The notes under the pieces: generated by a model
Seen by the model: the letters and a program-made list of their open reading frames with translations, nothing else
Database searches by the model: none
What the model was told of the DNA's origin: nothing
Shown: positions 1-7,966 of the stretch, piece by piece
Numbering within the stretch: the stretch's first letter is position 1
How the letters are laid out: every line of letters begins with the position of its first letter
From: Microbulbifer agarilyticus S89
Lineage (GTDB): Bacteria; Pseudomonadota; Gammaproteobacteria; Pseudomonadales; Cellvibrionaceae
DNA length: 64,000 nucleotides
Direction: 5' to 3'
NCBI RefSeq assembly: GCF_000220505.1
Contig: NZ_AFPJ01000009.1
Location: forward strand, 150,415-214,414
Made by a program: the position numbers and the translations under genes

Positions 1-2
1 AC

Positions 3-305
3 CGCGAAGCGGCAATGGTGGAAATGATGGAAACTGGCTTGACCGACTGGGGCGCAGCCTATCAGGAAGGCAAGTTTGACCATCCGCAAATTTGTGTTCC
101 AAATGGCCACGACAACAAGGGTCGAACCAAGCTTGCGAATATTCCTGCCGTCGGCGCAGATGGTCATGCAACCCGGATTATTACCTTCCAGGAAATGCTG
201 GAAAACATCACTGGGTTTGCCAATGACTTAACCGATCCTTGCGATATGGATATTGCCAACAACAATGGCAAATCCAAGATTGAAGTGCCCTACGCGGCTC
301 CCTAA
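3..305 (+). CDS. C-terminal part of an unidentified protein (cut by window edge)
   Basis: An open frame enters from the left edge and ends at TAA 303-305, followed at once by a strong terminator, so it is a real gene end. About 100 residues are visible. They are rich in Asn, Asp and Gly, with single cysteines near Q-I-C-V-P and D-P-C-D-M-D, and no membrane segment. I recognise no family or catalytic motif, so no function is given. An ATG at 15 is in frame, but nothing marks it as the start, and the frame stays open to the window edge. Confidence 0.7.
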   Translation, partial: REAAMVEMMETGLTDWGAAYQEGKFDHPQICVPNGHDNKGRTKLANIPAVGADGHATRIITFQEMLENITGFANDLTDPCDMDIANNNGKSKIEVPYAAP

Positions 306-323
306 CCGCATAAACCACTAATA

Positions 324-356
324 AAGCCCGCACGGAAACGTGCGGGCTTTTTTTTT
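324..356 (+). terminator. Rho-independent terminator
   Basis: A perfect 11-bp stem (AAGCCCGCACG at 324-334, CGTGCGGGCTT at 339-349) has a GAAA loop and runs into a T tract ending near 356. It lies 19 bases after the stop of the truncated gene and ends that transcript. Confidence 0.95.
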
Positions 357-457
357 GTCTATGTAAAACAAATATGCAAAACCAAAAAAGCCGGAGGATA
401 AATCCCCCGGCGAAAGCCAAGTCCTGTGAGTGCCGAATAGGAGTTGGTTTTAGAAAC

Positions 458-853
458 TCAGTTCAATACTCGATAGCCACGACCGCGCAGACAGTTTCGG
501 GCGATATAACCCTCTTCTGCATGGGCACTGCCAACACCGCTCACACCACCGACGATGGCACCAGCTCCTGCGGCCGCGGCAGCAGCGCTACTGCTATCAC
601 CAATGATTGCACCCAACGCACCACCGAGTAACGCGCCACCCGCAGCGCGTGAGAAACCTCGCCGGCCAGCGTCATTGCGCGCAGCCATCGATAGTGTTTT
701 GCAATCTGCCAGATCGAGCTGGTACTGGCGCATGTTCACGCCCTGGGTATCGATGACGATATTGCCAGCACCGTAGACCTGTTCCTGTTGGGTAGCACAA
801 CCCAACATCGTTGTCGCCGTGAACATCACGCCGAGGACGAGCTGTTTCTTCAT
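458..853 (-). CDS. Glycine-zipper lipoprotein
   Basis: A 131-residue small envelope lipoprotein. The N-terminus is a lipoprotein signal (MKKQ, hydrophobic stretch, lipobox M-L-G-C with Cys19). The middle holds a glycine-zipper-type stretch (GGALLGGALGAIIG) followed by Ala- and Gly-rich sequence, as in outer-membrane glycine-zipper proteins that insert into or bridge the membrane. Two further cysteines lie outside the signal (A-D-C-K and R-N-C-L-R-G), and the C-terminus is basic. It stands alone between a terminator-closed rightward gene and the leftward stress operon. The exact role is unknown; related proteins are usually annotated only as glycine zipper family or YMGG-like. Confidence 0.8.
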   Translation of the reverse strand: MKKQLVLGVMFTATTMLGCATQQEQVYGAGNIVIDTQGVNMRQYQLDLADCKTLSMAARNDAGRRGFSRAAGGALLGGALGAIIGDSSSAAAAAAGAGAIVGGVSGVGSAHAEEGYIARNCLRGRGYRVLN

Positions 854-1012
854 TGGCGCACCTCACCACATATTGTCGCCTTTGTCCTCTTAGGTTTAGA
901 CGATGGTGGGATTACGCGTCAGGAGAAATCGCTATATAAGAATGGTCACTTAGAAGAAATCCGTCGACAGCCCTACTGGCAACATGCATTGCGGGCGATG
1001 GAAACGGCTACC

Positions 1013-1750
1013 TCACGGATAAAAGTAACGGATATCGAGCGTCTGAGACTTTCCGGCGTCGCTTAGCAAATTAACCGTGCCGGTAAAACGCATCAAACGC
1101 GCAGGTTCTGTTGTCGAATCCCCGCTGGCAGGCGCAGCATACTCGAGATAGATCTTGCCGCCAGCGAGCCAGCGCAGGAAACCACTCGACAATTCCACAT
1201 CAATGCAAAGATCGGGTTCAGGCGCTATACACGCAGCCTGCCGTGCCCGCAGCGTAATCACGCGACCATGCAATGGCGATGCAAAGCCAAAGTTGAGCGC
1301 CTGCCCGCTGGCAAGTGCTGCATAGTTGGCGCGCACAAAAGCATCGAACCCAGCGTCAACCACATCCACCTTGCGCGCCGGCACGCGCGTCTCCTGCATT
1401 GAAGCCCCCTGCTGTGGACGGTACCGCAGCAGCCACTCGTCTTGCTGTTTTACCGCTTCACGGACTTCACCGAAACGAAAGTCCTCCTGGGCCACATCGG
1501 GACGCGCAGACACAGGCAAGGTGCCCTGCCCGCCTGGACACGCCACACGCTTTTCTGCGATTTTCTGGCCATCCGGTGCGAAATACAGCACGCGCCAGCT
1601 GTCCGCACCCGGCAGAAAATACTCGCAATACTGCACTTGACCGCTCGCCGGCAACATCGCGCGACCAACAACCTTGGCCTCATCCAGTACCGTTTGCGGC
1701 GCGCTACAGCCTGTAACCGAGAGAGAGAGAGCGAACAGGGAAGCAATCAT
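1013..1750 (-). CDS. Putative lipoprotein, last gene of the stress operon
   Basis: A 245-residue protein with a lipoprotein signal peptide (lipobox S-V-T-G-C, Cys15), so probably anchored to a membrane on the periplasmic side. A GGA-containing ribosome site lies upstream of ATG 1750. The mature part is soluble, beta-rich in appearance and without a motif I recognise. It sits 48 bases after the DUF2878 gene and in the same direction, so it is probably the seventh gene of the operon starting near 7118. The function is unknown; its place suggests an envelope role in the lipid or photo-oxidative response. Confidence 0.75.
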   Translation of the reverse strand: MIASLFALSLSVTGCSAPQTVLDEAKVVGRAMLPASGQVQYCEYFLPGADSWRVLYFAPDGQKIAEKRVACPGGQGTLPVSARPDVAQEDFRFGEVREAVKQQDEWLLRYRPQQGASMQETRVPARKVDVVDAGFDAFVRANYAALASGQALNFGFASPLHGRVITLRARQAACIAPEPDLCIDVELSSGFLRWLAGGKIYLEYAAPASGDSTTEPARLMRFTGTVNLLSDAGKSQTLDIRYFYP

Positions 1751-1798
1751 GAAGTACGTCCTTCAACTCCATAGGGAACAACCAGGCACTACACGAAA

Positions 1799-2392
1799 TC
1801 AGTGCCTGCGTGACGCTGGGTGATGCTGTGTGACAGAGAGAAAACGTAAAATCAGCGGTAAGAAAATGCACCACAGCAATGCCAGAACTAACAACGTCAG
1901 CCACAAAGGCGTGGCCAGTGCGACCTCACCACCGATTTTTGCCCCTATCAGATAACTGAGAGGTCCACCGAAAAAGCCAAACACTGCGGCGAGCCACATC
2001 CGTCCATGTAAAAACACGAAGGCATAACGAACTGCAAGGGCGAAATTCACCCACAGGCAAGCAAGCCACAACGGCACGACGGATGGTGCTGGCTCCGCAA
2101 TAAACAACCCGCTGCGGAACAGTGCGGCGTCCATGGCAATACCGCCGGCGGTTACCGCAAACAGCCACAGGAGTGACGAATTCAGGGAAGGCGCCCCGCC
2201 CTGGTTTAAGGCAGGGCTATGGAAGAGAAACAGATGAAAACCGACATTCAGTAGCGTTAACGCCACTACAGCAAGCGTCGAGGGGTCCAGCACGCAGAGC
2301 AGCCAGATTCCCTCAAATATCAAACCACTGACCAGCATTTTCCAGAAGGGAGCCGGTGTGCTAGCCGCCTTTTGCACCAACGGGATAGCCAT
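1799..2392 (-). CDS. DUF2878-type membrane protein
   Basis: A 197-residue inner-membrane protein with about five to six hydrophobic segments (for example residues 19-35, 39-57, 76-93, 101-123 and 152-185). It resembles the DUF2878 family, small membrane proteins repeatedly found beside cyclopropane synthase and DUF1365 genes. Its ATG overlaps the stop of the upstream cfa gene by one base (TGATG), which indicates translational coupling. No catalytic residue is evident. A role in membrane-lipid modification is inferred from context only. Confidence 0.75.
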   Translation of the reverse strand: MAIPLVQKAASTPAPFWKMLVSGLIFEGIWLLCVLDPSTLAVVALTLLNVGFHLFLFHSPALNQGGAPSLNSSLLWLFAVTAGGIAMDAALFRSGLFIAEPAPSVVPLWLACLWVNFALAVRYAFVFLHGRMWLAAVFGFFGGPLSYLIGAKIGGEVALATPLWLTLLVLALLWCIFLPLILRFLSVTQHHPASRRH

Positions 2393-3807
2393 CAGTGCAG
2401 CGGTGGCAGCTTACGGCAGCGCGGTTTAGCAAAGGTAAACTGTGCAGTGCTGATGACACGCTCCAGGAAGCCGCCCTCGCAATAGCACAGATAGAAGTCC
2501 CACATGTTGATAAAGCGCTGATCGAAACCCTGAGCACGTATCTCATCAATATGCTCGAAAAACGCGGTGCGCCAGGACGCCAACGTTTTGGCGTAATCAA
2601 AGGTAATATCGTCCAGGCCGACGATCTGCATATCGGTATCTTCCGCGATATGCTTCGCCACCACCTGATTGGAAGGCAGGCAGCCACCAGGGAAAATATA
2701 CCGTTGGATGAAGTCTACGCTGTTTTTGTACGCGTCAAACCGCTGATCCTGAATCGTGATCGCCTGCATCACCATGATGCCGTCATCCTTGAGCAGCGCG
2801 CTGCAGCGGCCAAAGAAGGTCGCATAGTACTCGTGCCCCACTGCCTCGATCATTTCGATGGACACGATCTTGTCGAATTGTCCCTCAAGCTCACGGTAGT
2901 CTTTGAGCAGTAAGGTCACACGATTCTGTAACCCTTCCCTCTCGACCCACGCCTTGGCGTGTTCATATTGCTCGCGAGAGATGGTGGTCGTCGTTACCTT
3001 GCAGCCATAATGCTTCGCCGCGTATACCGCCATGCCGCCCCAGCCTGTGCCGATTTCCAACAGGTGGTCAGTTGGCTTCAGCTGTAGTTTGCGACATATC
3101 CGCGCCATCTTAAACTGGGAGGCCTCTGCCAGACTCGCGCCTTCCGAGGGAAATACGGCGCTGGAGTACAGCATGGTGGGATCGAGAAACAGGCCAAAGA
3201 AGTCGTTCCCCAAATCGTAGTGGGCAGAAATATTCTTCTTGGATCCATTAATCGAGTTTGCATTCAGGCGGTGTAAAACGCGCAATGCCGCTTTTTGCAG
3301 AAATCCCCAGCGAGAATCCAGGTTCTGCAGTAAATCCTGGTTGGCCACCATAAGCCGAATTACCTGAACCAGATCCGGAGAGTGCCAGTCACCGTCCATG
3401 TAGGCTTCACCAGAACCGATAGTGCCGTTCATCAATACTTGGGTGTATGTCGCCGGTGAGCGAACATGCAGATGGGCCTCAATGTCAGAAAAGCCAGGAG
3501 TTTGCCCAAATTGCAGAATCTTGCGTTCTCCGAACAGCTCATGGACATATAAAGTGCCGATACTAATCGCGGAGAGCTTCCCGAGTACCAGCTTGCGCGC
3601 GAGGCGCTCAAACCAGTTAAGCGCATTCTCTTGCTGGCCGACGCTTTGTTCGCTGGCCACCTGTGCCTGCGCAGCATCATTGCTGACCAGGCTAATATTG
3701 GGCTGTCCTGAAAGAGGTGTAGGAGAATCAACCGTCATCGATTGCGCCTCTTCTTCTGATACCGACGAATGCGCAGCTTTCGCGACGTTCTTTTGCATCA
3801 AACTCAT
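2392..3807 (-). CDS. cfa: Cyclopropane-fatty-acyl-phospholipid synthase family methyltransferase
   Basis: A 471-residue SAM-dependent enzyme of the CFA synthase family, which methylates the double bond of unsaturated acyl chains in membrane phospholipids. The family's signature SAHYDLGNDFF is near residue 191. It is followed by the SAM site LLEIGTGWGG, the I-S-R-E-Q-Y segment, and the conserved M-I-E-A-V-G-H and F-P-G-G loops. About 60 residues at the N-terminus are polar and probably disordered, longer than in E. coli Cfa. The start ATG 3807 has GGGAGA upstream. In this σE/ChrR context it may act in branched or furan fatty acid synthesis rather than classical stationary-phase cyclopropanation; that part is inference. 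Confidence 0.92.
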   Translation of the reverse strand: MSLMQKNVAKAAHSSVSEEEAQSMTVDSPTPLSGQPNISLVSNDAAQAQVASEQSVGQQENALNWFERLARKLVLGKLSAISIGTLYVHELFGERKILQFGQTPGFSDIEAHLHVRSPATYTQVLMNGTIGSGEAYMDGDWHSPDLVQVIRLMVANQDLLQNLDSRWGFLQKAALRVLHRLNANSINGSKKNISAHYDLGNDFFGLFLDPTMLYSSAVFPSEGASLAEASQFKMARICRKLQLKPTDHLLEIGTGWGGMAVYAAKHYGCKVTTTTISREQYEHAKAWVEREGLQNRVTLLLKDYRELEGQFDKIVSIEMIEAVGHEYYATFFGRCSALLKDDGIMVMQAITIQDQRFDAYKNSVDFIQRYIFPGGCLPSNQVVAKHIAEDTDMQIVGLDDITFDYAKTLASWRTAFFEHIDEIRAQGFDQRFINMWDFYLCYCEGGFLERVISTAQFTFAKPRCRKLPPLH

Positions 3808-3857
3808 GATCGAAAATTCTCCCGGAGGCTTAGATTCTTAATTTAGTGAAGAAAATT

Positions 3858-4595
3858 TCAGGTCTGTGGATGCGAATACAGCGGCACCCTTTTTATAAAC
3901 AACTTGAGTGCTTGCCAGTATATGGCGCCAATGACCTTTACGGTAAACAACGGATACTGGATCAATTTCCGAATCAGCGATGAGGCGGAAATTTCTTCTC
4001 GTTCTAACGACATACAGGCATCGAAAACGCACTCCCCGTCCTGAATCGAGCGGATACTGACCGTCAGATGTTTACCCGGTGTGGTACTTCGCCACTGGTA
4101 AGCCTGATTACAGGGCATAAACGGGGATACGTGCAGCGCCTTTTCAAAAACCGCTTTCTGCACACGACCTCCGGAGACAGGCAACACATACCCATGTCGC
4201 TCATTCCAGGGCGTATTGTGCACATCCACCAGCAGGGACTCTACCTGCTCTCCTGACCGATCAAAACAGTAATAAATACTGATCGGATTCATGTTGTAAC
4301 CGAGATAGCGCCAGTTAGCGAGAAAGGCAATTGGCCCCTGCGGGCGTTTACCCAACTCTTCTGCAACCCTGGCCCTGACAGCCTCGTCCAGAGACATTTC
4401 TGGATCGCCGTAAAAATCGGCCCGACAGAAGCGTGCGGGTGCCAATTTTGAGCGCGACCAAAGACGTGTTTGTGCAAGTATCTCGGGCAGCTCATCGAGG
4501 AACGCAAACATCATAAAGCCCCGGTAGCGAAACCGGTGCTCTCTCGGCGCAAAGCGTCGATGCTGTATCCAACCGGAGTAGATACCGCTACGCAT
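3858..4595 (-). CDS. DUF1365 family protein
   Basis: A 245-residue protein of the DUF1365 family. Typical segments are present: S-G-W-I-Q-H-R-R near the N-terminus, H-R-F-R-Y-R-G-F, the central N-P-I-S-I-Y-Y-C-F and the E-V/V-H-N-T-P-W sequence. The family has no settled biochemical activity but is almost always encoded beside an FAD oxidoreductase and a CFA-type methyltransferase, exactly as here. I place the start at ATG 4595, not the TTG one codon earlier, because it overlaps the previous stop as TGATG. It is the fourth gene of the operon; a role in unusual membrane fatty acid synthesis is inferred. Confidence 0.9.
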   Translation of the reverse strand: MRSGIYSGWIQHRRFAPREHRFRYRGFMMFAFLDELPEILAQTRLWSRSKLAPARFCRADFYGDPEMSLDEAVRARVAEELGKRPQGPIAFLANWRYLGYNMNPISIYYCFDRSGEQVESLLVDVHNTPWNERHGYVLPVSGGRVQKAVFEKALHVSPFMPCNQAYQWRSTTPGKHLTVSIRSIQDGECVFDACMSLEREEISASSLIRKLIQYPLFTVKVIGAIYWQALKLFIKRVPLYSHPQT

Positions 4596-5887
4596 CAAAA
4601 TTCGACTCCCAGAGCCTTCGCCACACGAATCGCGCTTACCACACCATCCTCATGGAAGCCGTTAGCCCAATAAGCGCCACAAAACCAGGTGCGATTGACG
4701 CCATTGATTTCTCCCCAGCGTGCCTGGGCACTATTTCCATTCACGGAAAACTGTGGATGCTCATATTCGTACTCACCAATAATCTTGCTCGGCTCAATCA
4801 GATGATCTGCATTTAGAGTGACACAATAGGTCTTACTGGTCTCTAAACGCTGCAAAATATTCATGTTGTAAGTCAGCGCGGGCAAGGCAGTATCATCACC
4901 CTGCAACCGATAATTCCAGCTCGCCCAGGCAGATTGGCGTTTCGGCAGCAGGCTGGTATCGGTATGCAGCACAACCGAATTTTTCTCATACGGGATATGC
5001 CCGAGAATTTCACGCTCAGGATTTGACGCGTCACCGAGGATTGTCAGCGCTTGGTCCGAGTGACACGCAAAAATTACCTGATCGAATTCCTGCATGTGCT
5101 TTTCGCCAGACGCATTGACATATTCTAGCTGTACATGCGGGCCCACTCGGGTGACGCGCTGCACCGGGCTGCTCAAATTAATACGATCTTTAAAGGATTC
5201 GATCATCGGCGCGATGTAGGATTTGGAACCACCGCGAATCACTCGCCACTGCGGCCTGTTAAAGATATTCAGCAGGCCGTGGTTGTAGAAAAATCGCACA
5301 AAAAAATCGACAGAAAAATCCAGCATCCGCGACATACTGGCAGACCAGATGGCAGACCCCATAGGTACCAGATACCGCGATGCAAATTCAGCAGAGTAGC
5401 CATTGGTATCCAGATACGCCCCGAGCGTTGTTGTTTCACTGAGCTCGCCACGCTTCCAGTCGGTAACTGCATCGCGATTAAAGCGTACGATATCGCGCAG
5501 CATGCGCCAGTGCCCACCATCGAGCAGGTTTCGGCGCTGGGCAAACAGGGAGTTCAGGTTGTTACCCGCATACTCAAAGTCTTTGGCAAACTGACCAGGT
5601 CCGTTTGGACCGGATCCGAGGGCGGATACGCTGAACCCCATATCCGTAGGCTGATTCTCAACACCCAGTTGCGACATCAGCTTAATAAAATTTGGGTAGG
5701 TCCAATCGTTGAAAACGATAAACCCTGTATCGATGGGGATCGTCTTACCATCCTCCTCCACATCGATAGTAGCCGTATGCCCCCCAAGCCGGGAATCCGC
5801 TTCGAACAGGGAAATCTCATGCTTTTGATTCAGCAAATAGGCTGACGTAAGCCCCGAGATACCACTGCCAATAATTGCAATTCGCAT
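4595..5887 (-). CDS. FAD-dependent oxidoreductase (amine oxidase / desaturase-like)
   Basis: A 430-residue flavoprotein with an N-terminal Rossmann dinucleotide fold (IAIIGSGISGLTSAYLL), a following F-E-A-D-S-R-L-G-G-H FAD motif, and a C-terminal FAD-closing segment (W-F-C-G-A-Y-W-A-N-G-F-H-E-D-G). It resembles the amine-oxidase/phytoene-desaturase-like proteins that travel with DUF1365 and CFA genes. I choose ATG 5887 over the longer frame because GAGGAAGG precedes it and it overlaps the SDR stop as TAATG; the upstream in-frame extension lies inside the SDR gene. The substrate is probably an acyl chain, by context only. Confidence 0.9.
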   Translation of the reverse strand: MRIAIIGSGISGLTSAYLLNQKHEISLFEADSRLGGHTATIDVEEDGKTIPIDTGFIVFNDWTYPNFIKLMSQLGVENQPTDMGFSVSALGSGPNGPGQFAKDFEYAGNNLNSLFAQRRNLLDGGHWRMLRDIVRFNRDAVTDWKRGELSETTTLGAYLDTNGYSAEFASRYLVPMGSAIWSASMSRMLDFSVDFFVRFFYNHGLLNIFNRPQWRVIRGGSKSYIAPMIESFKDRINLSSPVQRVTRVGPHVQLEYVNASGEKHMQEFDQVIFACHSDQALTILGDASNPEREILGHIPYEKNSVVLHTDTSLLPKRQSAWASWNYRLQGDDTALPALTYNMNILQRLETSKTYCVTLNADHLIEPSKIIGEYEYEHPQFSVNGNSAQARWGEINGVNRTWFCGAYWANGFHEDGVVSAIRVAKALGVEF

Positions 5888-6675
5888 TACACCTTCCTCA
5901 ATGTTCGAATTCTTGTCATTCGGGGTGCGATCAGATTGAACCAAACCGGGGATAGTGCCCCCAGAAGTCGCAGCGGCCAGGCCAGTCGTTTCGGGAAGTC
6001 GATCACCGATGCATTACCTTTCAGACCACGCAAAATGCGTTGCGCTGCCTGCTCCGCAGTCAACAAGAACGGCATATCAAAGTCGTTCTCTCTTGTTAGC
6101 GGAGTGTCGATGAATCCGGGGCGCACCAGCACAGTGCGCAGACAAACATTCGCCGTATCCGCACGCAGAGCCTGCATAAAATAATCCACGGCAGCTTTGG
6201 ACGCGCCGTACGCTTCAGCCCGTGGAAACCCAACCACAGATGAGAGACTGCTCACCGCAACAAACACGGGTTCCCGGCTATTACTCAGTAACGGCAACGA
6301 CTCTCTCAGTGTATTTACCACACCAAAAAAGTTTGCATCAAACACTCGGCGATAGCTTGCTATGTCCAAGGTTAACCCATCGTCGTACTCACAGGTACCT
6401 GCGCAGGCGATTACCATGTCGAGTTGGTCGGTTATATCGCGCAGCGTCGCCCCAGCTTCCGCAATGGACGCGTCGTCTCCGACATCACAGGTGAGCACAC
6501 GAATCCGCTTGGGAGACGCTTGCTGAAGCGCCAGCAATGGCTCGCGGCGGCGACCACTGATAATCACATAGTGGCCCTCTTCAACGAGTAGCCGCACCAA
6601 CGCGGCACCGATACCGGACCCGGCACCGGTCACCCAAATATTCAGCTTGGAACACCACTGCTGGGACTCACTCAT
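5887..6675 (-). CDS. Short-chain dehydrogenase/reductase
   Basis: A 262-residue SDR. It has the NAD(P)-binding glycine motif TGAGSGIG near residue 16, C-A-G-T (the NAG-type motif) near 90, a catalytic Ser in S-S-L-S-S and the YGASK pair of Tyr and Lys near 155-159. It ends in a hydrophobic, basic tail that could touch the membrane. Its start overlaps the NTF2-like gene by four bases (ATGA) and its stop overlaps the oxidoreductase start. The substrate is unknown; in this operon it is probably a lipid-related carbonyl or alcohol. Confidence 0.9.
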   Translation of the reverse strand: MSESQQWCSKLNIWVTGAGSGIGAALVRLLVEEGHYVIISGRRREPLLALQQASPKRIRVLTCDVGDDASIAEAGATLRDITDQLDMVIACAGTCEYDDGLTLDIASYRRVFDANFFGVVNTLRESLPLLSNSREPVFVAVSSLSSVVGFPRAEAYGASKAAVDYFMQALRADTANVCLRTVLVRPGFIDTPLTRENDFDMPFLLTAEQAAQRILRGLKGNASVIDFPKRLAWPLRLLGALSPVWFNLIAPRMTRIRTLRKV

Positions 6676-7118
6676 GATGCACTCCCATTGTCTGCCAGCC
6701 GCCGCTTAACACTTCGCACCACACTGCCGAGCAGCGGTACCTGCTCATATACCATTGCGCCGAGATCGTAGACATCTTCGTGGCGTACGACTCGGTCGCT
6801 TGCCTGATCAATTTCCAAGAGGCTCGCACCGCGGAGCTTCAGCAGCTTGCCGCCGCCAAGGCGGGGATGGCGATATTCCATCATCCACCACAAGGTGCCC
6901 CTGCCCTGCTGGTGCGCATCGAAGTCAAACTGGAATCGGCACTCCTGCAAGTTCTGGGAGACACCGGCAAAGTACTGTTGCATTGCCTCCAGCCCACGCA
7001 CTTCATGTACGGGGTCCCTGAACACCACATCGTGTGCGTAGACACTGGCGATTGCTGCCGGGTCAGCAGCAAGAAAATCGGTATACAGCAATTTGAGACG
7101 CTCAATTGCGGCACTCAT
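6672..7118 (-). CDS. NTF2-like (SnoaL-type) protein, first gene of the stress operon
   Basis: A 148-residue protein of the nuclear transport factor 2 / SnoaL-like fold, a small cone-shaped barrel. Visible features are the first helix Y-T-D-F-L-A-A-D, then V-V-F-R-D-P-V-H-E-V-R-G, and the late pair R-H-E-D-V-Y-D-L-G. I place the start at ATG 7118 because AAGGAAGG lies six bases before it; the TTG 21 bases upstream has no such site. It is the first gene of a seven-gene run ending at 1013. The activity (enzyme or ligand carrier) is not known. Confidence 0.85.
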   Translation of the reverse strand: MSAAIERLKLLYTDFLAADPAAIASVYAHDVVFRDPVHEVRGLEAMQQYFAGVSQNLQECRFQFDFDAHQQGRGTLWWMMEYRHPRLGGGKLLKLRGASLLEIDQASDRVVRHEDVYDLGAMVYEQVPLLGSVVRSVKRRLADNGSAS

Positions 7119-7170
7119 TTTCGCCTTCCTTTGAGTCAAATAACGTCGTGAAAAAGTATCTTCCTCTATT

Positions 7171-7196
7171 TACGCGCCTCTCTACCGTTCGGATTA
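7171..7196 (-). promoter_or_regulatory. Putative ECF sigma promoter of the leftward operon
   Basis: On the minus strand TAATCC (complement of 7191-7196) is followed after 16 bases by CGTA (complement of 7171-7174). The spacing and -10 core are identical to the rightward element at 7261-7286. It lies about 50 bases upstream of the NTF2-like start. The TGATCC-type -35 is what is known for RpoE/ChrR-type sigma factors; the assignment is inference. Confidence 0.6.
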
Positions 7197-7260
7197 ACCC
7201 ACAAGCAGCCCAGAATTGGCACAGATGACCTCCTTTTTGGCAGAAAACTCCTCTTTTTGG

Positions 7261-7286
7261 TGATCCAGACTGTGTCCAGGGGCGTA
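7261..7286 (+). promoter_or_regulatory. Putative autoregulatory ECF sigma promoter
   Basis: TGATCC at 7261-7266, a 16-base spacer and CGTA at 7283-7286. This fits the -35 and -10 preferences reported for RpoE-ChrR-type (ECF11-like) sigma factors. It sits 33-54 bases before the possible sigma gene starts, suggesting autoregulation. Two similar pyrimidine/GG boxes (TCCTTTTTGG 7231-7240, CTCTTTTTGG 7251-7260), exactly 20 bases apart, lie just upstream. Confidence 0.65.
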
Positions 7287-7339
7287 GAAAGGCCAAGGAA
7301 ACTGCTAATTCGCAGAATATGGAGTCAGGTTTCGCTATC

Positions 7340-7960
7340 ATGGCCGTGAAATATATCAACCGGGGGAGTGCCGCCACTGTGCAGGCATCTGAGAAAACCA
7401 GAGACGACGAGTGGAGTAACCTGCTGGTTCGTGTCGGTAAAGATCGTGACCGAGCTTCATTTGAGCAGCTGTTCGGGCACTTCGCGCCCCTGATTAGAGG
7501 CTTTCAATTCAGCCGCGGGGGCCAGAGCTCGGCACCGGAGGCGGCCGACGAGCTGGTACAGGAGGTTATGTTCCGGGTGTGGACCAAGGCGCCCACATTT
7601 AACCCCGACAAAGCGTCCGCCAGCACCTGGGTCTTTACCATCATGCGGAATTGCCGCATTGACGCACTGAGACGCAGTAGTCGCCAGCCGGTAACCGACG
7701 AGAGTCTGAGCGTCGAAGACATTTGGGACGACAGTCAGGATGAGCAGCCCCTAGTGTTCTTACAGCAATCGCGCAATCAGAGCGCGATCGCACAGGGTTT
7801 GCAGAGTCTGCCTCCGGAGCAAAGCCATGTAATCGAAAAGGCGTATGTGGAAGGTAAATCCCACAGCGAGATATCAGAAGAGTTGGGGCTACCCCTAGGC
7901 ACCGTAAAATCGCGCGTGCGACTAGCCCTGAAGAAACTTCAAAGCACACTTGTCAGGTAG
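7340..7960 (+). CDS. ECF RNA polymerase sigma factor (RpoE/ChrR type)
   Basis: A sigma-70 family ECF factor of 206 residues (213 if ATG 7319 is used). Region 2 runs from F-E-Q-L-F-G-H-F-A-P through A-D-E-L-V-Q-E-V-M-F-R-V-W and S-T-W-V-F-T-I-M-R-N. Region 4 holds L-P-P-E-Q-S-H-V-I and the helix-turn-helix S-H-S-E-I-S-E-E-L-G-L-P-L-G-T-V-K-S-R-V-R. It directs RNA polymerase to stress promoters and is held inactive by the ChrR-like protein encoded six bases downstream. The start is uncertain, because neither ATG has a strong ribosome site. Neighbours suggest singlet oxygen or another membrane photo-oxidative stress as the signal. Confidence 0.9.
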   Translation: MAVKYINRGSAATVQASEKTRDDEWSNLLVRVGKDRDRASFEQLFGHFAPLIRGFQFSRGGQSSAPEAADELVQEVMFRVWTKAPTFNPDKASASTWVFTIMRNCRIDALRRSSRQPVTDESLSVEDIWDDSQDEQPLVFLQQSRNQSAIAQGLQSLPPEQSHVIEKAYVEGKSHSEISEELGLPLGTVKSRVRLALKKLQSTLVR

Positions 7961-7966
7961 GGCACC

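Noticed and set aside
5135-5845. Rightward frame of 236 residues opposite the FAD oxidoreductase
   Set aside because: The leftward gene shows the complete FAD motifs; the opposite frame shows none.
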